Assembly: GCF_023736115.1 (NCBI RefSeq)
Contig: NZ_JAKQZC010000001.1
Coordinates: 62,001 to 126,000, forward strand
Direction of reading: 5' to 3'
Source of the DNA: Salinicola avicenniae
Lineage (GTDB): Bacteria; Pseudomonadota; Gammaproteobacteria; Pseudomonadales; Halomonadaceae
Length of the DNA: 64,000 bases
The position numbers and the translations under genes were made by a program. Below are positions 60,404 through 64,000 of the stretch, one piece after another (the first letter of the stretch is position 1; every line of letters begins with the position of its first letter). A model generated the notes under the pieces. That model did no database searches. It worked only from the letters and a program-made list of their open reading frames with translations, and was not told where the DNA came from.

Positions 60404-61663
60404 TCAACGGCAGCGCTTGGGTAGGTCGCCGTATTCGCCCAGCGCCTGCCGAATCATCACGCGCTTCAACGGCAGCAGACGGTCGACGCCACCGAGCCCC
60501 CAGTTGCGCGCCAGGCGCAGGGCCGGCGAACGACTGCCGAACAGACGCTGGAATCCCTGCATGGCGGCCAGCATCGCGGCATTCTCGCTGCGTCGACGCC
60601 GCTCGTAGCGCGCCAGGATACGCGGGTCGCCGGGGTCGGCTCCGCGTTCGCGGGCGCGAATCCATTCCTCCGCCAGCACGGCAGCATCCATCAGTCCCAG
60701 ATTGACACCCTGCCCCGCCAGCGGATGCAGGCTATGGGCCGCATCACCGACCAGCGCCAGCCCGGCGTCGACGTAGCGTCGCGCGTGGCGCTGCGCGATG
60801 GGAAACGCCAAGGCCGCGTCGATGACGTCGACGCGGCCCAGGCGGGCACCGAACGCCTGCGTCAGCTCCTCACCGAGGCGCTCACGCCCTGTCTCGCTTT
60901 CGCCCAGCTGTGTCAGGTGCTGCGCCTGCGCCGGCGTCGTCGACCAGACGATCGAACAGTGCGTGTCGCCGCCGTCGATCGCCAGCGGCAGGAAGGCCAG
61001 CGGCCCCCCCGGCAGGAAGACCTGGCGGGCGATGCCGCCGTGCCCTTGCGCGGTGCGCACGCTGGTCACCACGGCCACCTGGCCGGTATCGCGCTCGGCG
61101 ACGGCGATGCCGGCCATCGATCTCAGCGGCGAACGCGCCCCGTCGGCACCGACCACCCGGGGCGCCACGCGCGTCTCGTCGTTATCGAGCGTCAGCCACG
61201 CCTGACCGGCTTCTCGGCGATAGGCGGTCACGCGCACCGCGCGCTCCCAGGTCACGTTGGGGAGCGTCTCGAGCCGTCGCGTCAACGCGGCCAGCAGCAA
61301 GTCGTTTTCGACGATATGGCCCAGCGTGTCGACGCCGACATCGTCGGCATCGAAATGAATCTCACCGCCGCCCTCGCTGTCCCAGACCTGCATGCCGCGA
61401 TAGGCGGCCGCACGGCGCTGCGCCAGCCATGGCCATACCCCCAGCGAGGTGAACAGCCGCCGCGAGGCCGCGGTCAACGCGCTGACCCGCAGCGCCGGTG
61501 CTCCTTCGCCCGGTGTCCCTTCGCCCGACGGGCCGGCGGCCGCCGGTGCCGGGGCGGCATCGAGGATCGTCACCCGCCAGCCGGCCTCGCCCAGTAGCAG
61601 GGCCAGCGTGGCCCCGACCAGGCCACCGCCGACGATGATCACATCGCACTCGTCTTCTCTCAT
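60404..61663 (-). CDS. ubiI: UbiI/VisC-type FAD-dependent ubiquinone hydroxylase
   Basis: A 419-residue aromatic-ring hydroxylase of the UbiH/UbiF/UbiI family: VIIVGGGLVGATLALLLGEAGW near 8-29 (FAD), ALRVSALTAASRRLFTSLGVW, VGADGARSPLR near 172-182 and GDAAHSLHPLAGQGVNLGLMDA near 304-325. Such enzymes add hydroxyl groups to the ubiquinone ring. Which step (C5, C6) is not certain from sequence; the position before ubiH and pepP fits UbiI. ATG 61663 has a short extension upstream without conservation. Confidence 0.85.
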   Translation of the reverse strand: MREDECDVIIVGGGLVGATLALLLGEAGWRVTILDAAPAPAAAGPSGEGTPGEGAPALRVSALTAASRRLFTSLGVWPWLAQRRAAAYRGMQVWDSEGGGEIHFDADDVGVDTLGHIVENDLLLAALTRRLETLPNVTWERAVRVTAYRREAGQAWLTLDNDETRVAPRVVGADGARSPLRSMAGIAVAERDTGQVAVVTSVRTAQGHGGIARQVFLPGGPLAFLPLAIDGGDTHCSIVWSTTPAQAQHLTQLGESETGRERLGEELTQAFGARLGRVDVIDAALAFPIAQRHARRYVDAGLALVGDAAHSLHPLAGQGVNLGLMDAAVLAEEWIRARERGADPGDPRILARYERRRRSENAAMLAAMQGFQRLFGSRSPALRLARNWGLGGVDRLLPLKRVMIRQALGEYGDLPKRCR

Positions 61664-61724
61664 CGTTCGCCTTCCTGCACGTCGCCATCCCTTGCGGCCG
61701 GGAGCCACGTCGGTTCGAGATTCA

Positions 61725-62951
61725 TCACCGCTCTATCCCCATCGCCCGGCGCGCCAGCGTGCGACGCAGCGGTCCTATCGCATTGAGCCCGATCAGGCCG
61801 GCAGCGCGCGCGTGACCCAGCGCCGCATGATCGATGCCGAACAGCCGGATCAAGCCGTCGCTGAAGCGCACAATCGCGCGATGATCGTCGGTACGACGTG
61901 CCTCGAACGCGGCCAGGGTTCGCGCATCCCCGGCCGACCGCCCTTCGCGACGTGCCGCCTCGATCGCCGAGACCAGGTCCATGACCCCGCGTAGCGCCAG
62001 ATTGAACCCCTGCCCGGCAACCGGATGCAGCGCGTGAGCCGCGTTACCGAGAATCGCCAGGTGCGGGCGCACCGTCTCGCGGGCGGTGACCAGCGAGAGC
62101 GGATAGGCGTGACGCCGGCCAATGCGACGAAAGCGTCCGGCGCGATCGCCAAATGCCTGCTGCAGCGCGGCAAGCAGATCGCCGTCGCGACGCGCGAGCG
62201 TGGCATCGACCGTGGCGTGATCGTGGGTCCAGACCAGCTCCATGCGTCGACCGCCCAGCGGCAGCAGCGCCATCGGCCCCGCTGGCGTGAATCGTTCGAA
62301 AGCCCAGCCACCGTGGCTGCGACTGACCTCGACATTGGCGATCAGCGCCGTCTGCTCGTAGGGGTGATGGTCGCTGGCAATGCCGAGCCGTTCCTTGAGC
62401 CCGGAGCGCCCGCCGTCGGCCAGCACGGTCAAGCCCGCCTGCAGGGTTTCACCGGTATCGAGAGCGAGCCGGTAACCGTTGTCAACGGGGGTGAGGGCCT
62501 CGACACGCGCCGGGCAATGCCAGTCGATCGGCAGTGTCGCCAGGCGCTGGTGCAGCACCTGCCCCATCCAGGCATTCGGCAGCACGTAGCCGAGCGCCTC
62601 GACGCCCAGCTCATCGGCATGCAGGCGCGTCGCGCCGAGACGCCCGCGTTCGCTGACATGTATATGCCGGATCGGCGCGGCCTCACTGGCCATGGCCGAC
62701 CATAGCCCGAGATGGGCGAAGTGACGCCGCGAGCCGTAGGCAATGGCACTGGCGCGAGCATCGAAACTGGGCTGGTAATGGTGCGCAGCCGCATCAGGCA
62801 GCGGCTGCGGCTCGACCACCGCAATTCGCAGCGGGCGTTCGCCACGCTCGCGTTCGATCAACGCGCCCAGCGCACACGCCAGGCTAGCCCCCACGAGTCC
62901 ACCTCCGATGATTGCCACGTCGACCGTGGTTTCCGCTTGCGTCCGGGCCAT
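61725..62951 (-). CDS. ubiH: UbiH, FAD-dependent 2-octaprenyl-6-methoxyphenol hydroxylase
   Basis: A 408-residue paralog of the preceding hydroxylase: VDVAIIGGGLVGASLACALGALIE near 9-32, SFDARASAIAYGSRRHFAHLGLW, LADGGRSGLKERLGI, and GNAAHALHPVAGQGFNLALRGVMDL near 303-327. It belongs to aerobic ubiquinone synthesis. ATG 62951 is preferred, with GGAG 11-12 nt upstream; ATG 62984 is in frame but without a ribosome site. It lies downstream of pepP on the same strand, as in E. coli (pepP-ubiH-ubiI). Confidence 0.9.
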   Translation of the reverse strand: MARTQAETTVDVAIIGGGLVGASLACALGALIERERGERPLRIAVVEPQPLPDAAAHHYQPSFDARASAIAYGSRRHFAHLGLWSAMASEAAPIRHIHVSERGRLGATRLHADELGVEALGYVLPNAWMGQVLHQRLATLPIDWHCPARVEALTPVDNGYRLALDTGETLQAGLTVLADGGRSGLKERLGIASDHHPYEQTALIANVEVSRSHGGWAFERFTPAGPMALLPLGGRRMELVWTHDHATVDATLARRDGDLLAALQQAFGDRAGRFRRIGRRHAYPLSLVTARETVRPHLAILGNAAHALHPVAGQGFNLALRGVMDLVSAIEAARREGRSAGDARTLAAFEARRTDDHRAIVRFSDGLIRLFGIDHAALGHARAAGLIGLNAIGPLRRTLARRAMGIER

Positions 62952-63067
62952 CGACCGCCGCACTCCTTTACGATTGTCATTCACGAAACCGATAACGACG
63001 CACCCTACATGACAATTACAGGCGTTACGTAATTGTCATGGGCACAACGACGTCGATCAAAAATCCA

Positions 63068-64000
63068 TCAATCCGCCGCCTGCATCAACGCCTCGATCGC
63101 ATCGGCCGACTTGGGCACCTTGGCGGTCAGCACCTCGCCGCCCTCGGCAGTCACGACAACATCGTCCTCGATGCGAATGCCGATACCGCGAAACGCGACG
63201 GGAATGTCGTCGGCATCGGGAATGTAGAGCCCGGGCTCGATGGTCAGCACCATGCCCGGCTCCAGCGACCGCGACTCCCCCTCGACCTTGTAGCGACCGA
63301 CATCGTGAACGTCGAGTCCCAGCCAGTGCGACGTCGAGTGCAGGTAGAAACGGCGATAGGCCTCCGCTTCGAGGCAGGCTTCCAGCTCGCCCTCGAGCAG
63401 CCCGAGCTCGATCAGGCCGGCGGTCAGGTCGCGGACCACGCCCTGATGCAGCGCCGCCAGCGTGGTCCCCGGGCGCACCGCGGCCACGGCACGCTCCTCG
63501 GCGGCCAGTACGACATCATAGAGGGCACGTTGCGACGGCGTGAAACGGCCATTGACCGGAAAGGTTCGCGTGATGTCGCCGGCATACAGGTCGAATTCGC
63601 CGCCGGCATCGATCAGCACCAGATCGCCGTCAGCCAGCCTGGCCCCATTCTCGACATAGTGCAGCACGCAGGCGTTGGCGCCGCCGCCGACAATGGTACC
63701 GTAGGCCGGCGCGCGCGCGCCGTGCCAGACGAACTCGTGCTCGATCTCGGCCTGCAGCTGATATTCGTAGCGGCCGGGGCGGCTCGCGCGCATGGCGCGG
63801 CAGTGCGCCAGCGCGCTGATCTCGCCGGCGTGTCGCATCAACGCGAGCTCCGCCTCGCTCTTGGTCAGGCGCAATTCGTGAATCAGCGGGCTGATGTCGG
63901 CGAAGCTGGTCGGTGCCACCGCGCCGCGCCGCGCCCGGGCACTGAGCTCGCCGCGCACGTCGTCCGCCAGCGCCATGGCCTGGGCATCGGCCAGCGGCAG
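63068..64000 (-). CDS. pepP: Xaa-Pro aminopeptidase PepP (5' end outside window)
   Basis: The C-terminal 311 residues of an M24 metallopeptidase; the frame is open at the window end. Metal ligands are seen in LVLIDAGGEFDLYAGDITRTFPVNG (two Asp), HSTSHWLGLDVHDVG (His), LTIEPGLYIP (Glu) and GIGIRIEDDVVV (Glu). It removes N-terminal residues before proline. Order pepP-ubiH-ubiI is the conserved one. Confidence 0.95.
   Translation of the reverse strand: MPLADAQAMALADDVRGELSARARRGAVAPTSFADISPLIHELRLTKSEAELALMRHAGEISALAHCRAMRASRPGRYEYQLQAEIEHEFVWHGARAPAYGTIVGGGANACVLHYVENGARLADGDLVLIDAGGEFDLYAGDITRTFPVNGRFTPSQRALYDVVLAAEERAVAAVRPGTTLAALHQGVVRDLTAGLIELGLLEGELEACLEAEAYRRFYLHSTSHWLGLDVHDVGRYKVEGESRSLEPGMVLTIEPGLYIPDADDIPVAFRGIGIRIEDDVVVTAEGGEVLTAKVPKSADAIEALMQAAD

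Overview
The window is high-GC gammaproteobacterial chromosome. The gene content (recBD; rep, trmL, pyrE/crc, rsmE, secB, gpmI, envC, ctpA, ubi genes, pepP; TRAP and sugar ABC transporters; YfaZ; two small secreted paralogs) suggests a halophilic member of the Halomonadaceae (Halomonas, Salinicola, Kushneria or Chromohalobacter-like). That assignment is inferred from gene families and order, not from a marker-gene search.

Layout. 1-3280: 3' end of recB, then recD. 3.3-7.6 kb: an AT-richer accessory island on the minus strand that carries the most interesting locus. It is a tightly coupled operon of an adenosine deaminase, a HAM1/RdgB-like protein whose catalytic Asp is replaced, and a SIR2-family NADase-like protein. 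It is followed by a frameshifted cytosolic 5'-nucleotidase and preceded by a 43-residue basic ORF. The trio matches the recently described Kongming anti-phage system (KomA/KomB/KomC), in which a deaminase and a phage kinase make dITP, and dITP activates a HAM1-SIR2 complex that depletes NAD+. 7.7-10.1 kb: a cystine-type amino acid ABC transporter. 10.2-14 kb: an MFS permease, a TetR/SDR divergent pair and a second TetR. 14-18.5 kb: a TRAP transporter operon with gamma-glutamyltransferase and its own TetR gene, headed by a palindromic operator. 18.7-21 kb: a Fur-box TonB siderophore receptor.

21-27 kb: a LysR regulator divergent from a five-gene cluster (DUF1177, AroM family, OPT transporter, peptidase E, Asp/Glu racemase) that looks like a coherent but undescribed peptide or amino-acid derivative pathway. 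27-35 kb: a glucose/mannose-type (Gts-like) ABC importer divergent from lamB-malM, across a 1 kb AT-rich control region. 35-39.7 kb: an AGE-family sugar isomerase, an SDR, a VIT-family transporter, a hydroxypyruvate-isomerase-like protein and a CvfB-like S1 protein. 39.9-41.1 kb: two paralogous small secreted proteins that share the same upstream box. 41.3-46.6 kb: tRNA-Arg(CCG), a cytochrome c, thiM and a three-subunit FAD/cytochrome sugar (or sorbitol/gluconate) dehydrogenase.

46.8-64 kb is mostly housekeeping: cysE, rep, an acetyltransferase, trmL, yfaZ, pyrE divergent from crc, rsmE, secB, a rhodanese, gpmI-envC-ctpA, then ubiI-type, ubiH and pepP (cut by the window end). Short tandem repeats sit in two spacers (11-bp units at 13.1 kb, 14-bp units at 60.3 kb). 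No integrase, transposase, rRNA or CRISPR array was seen.
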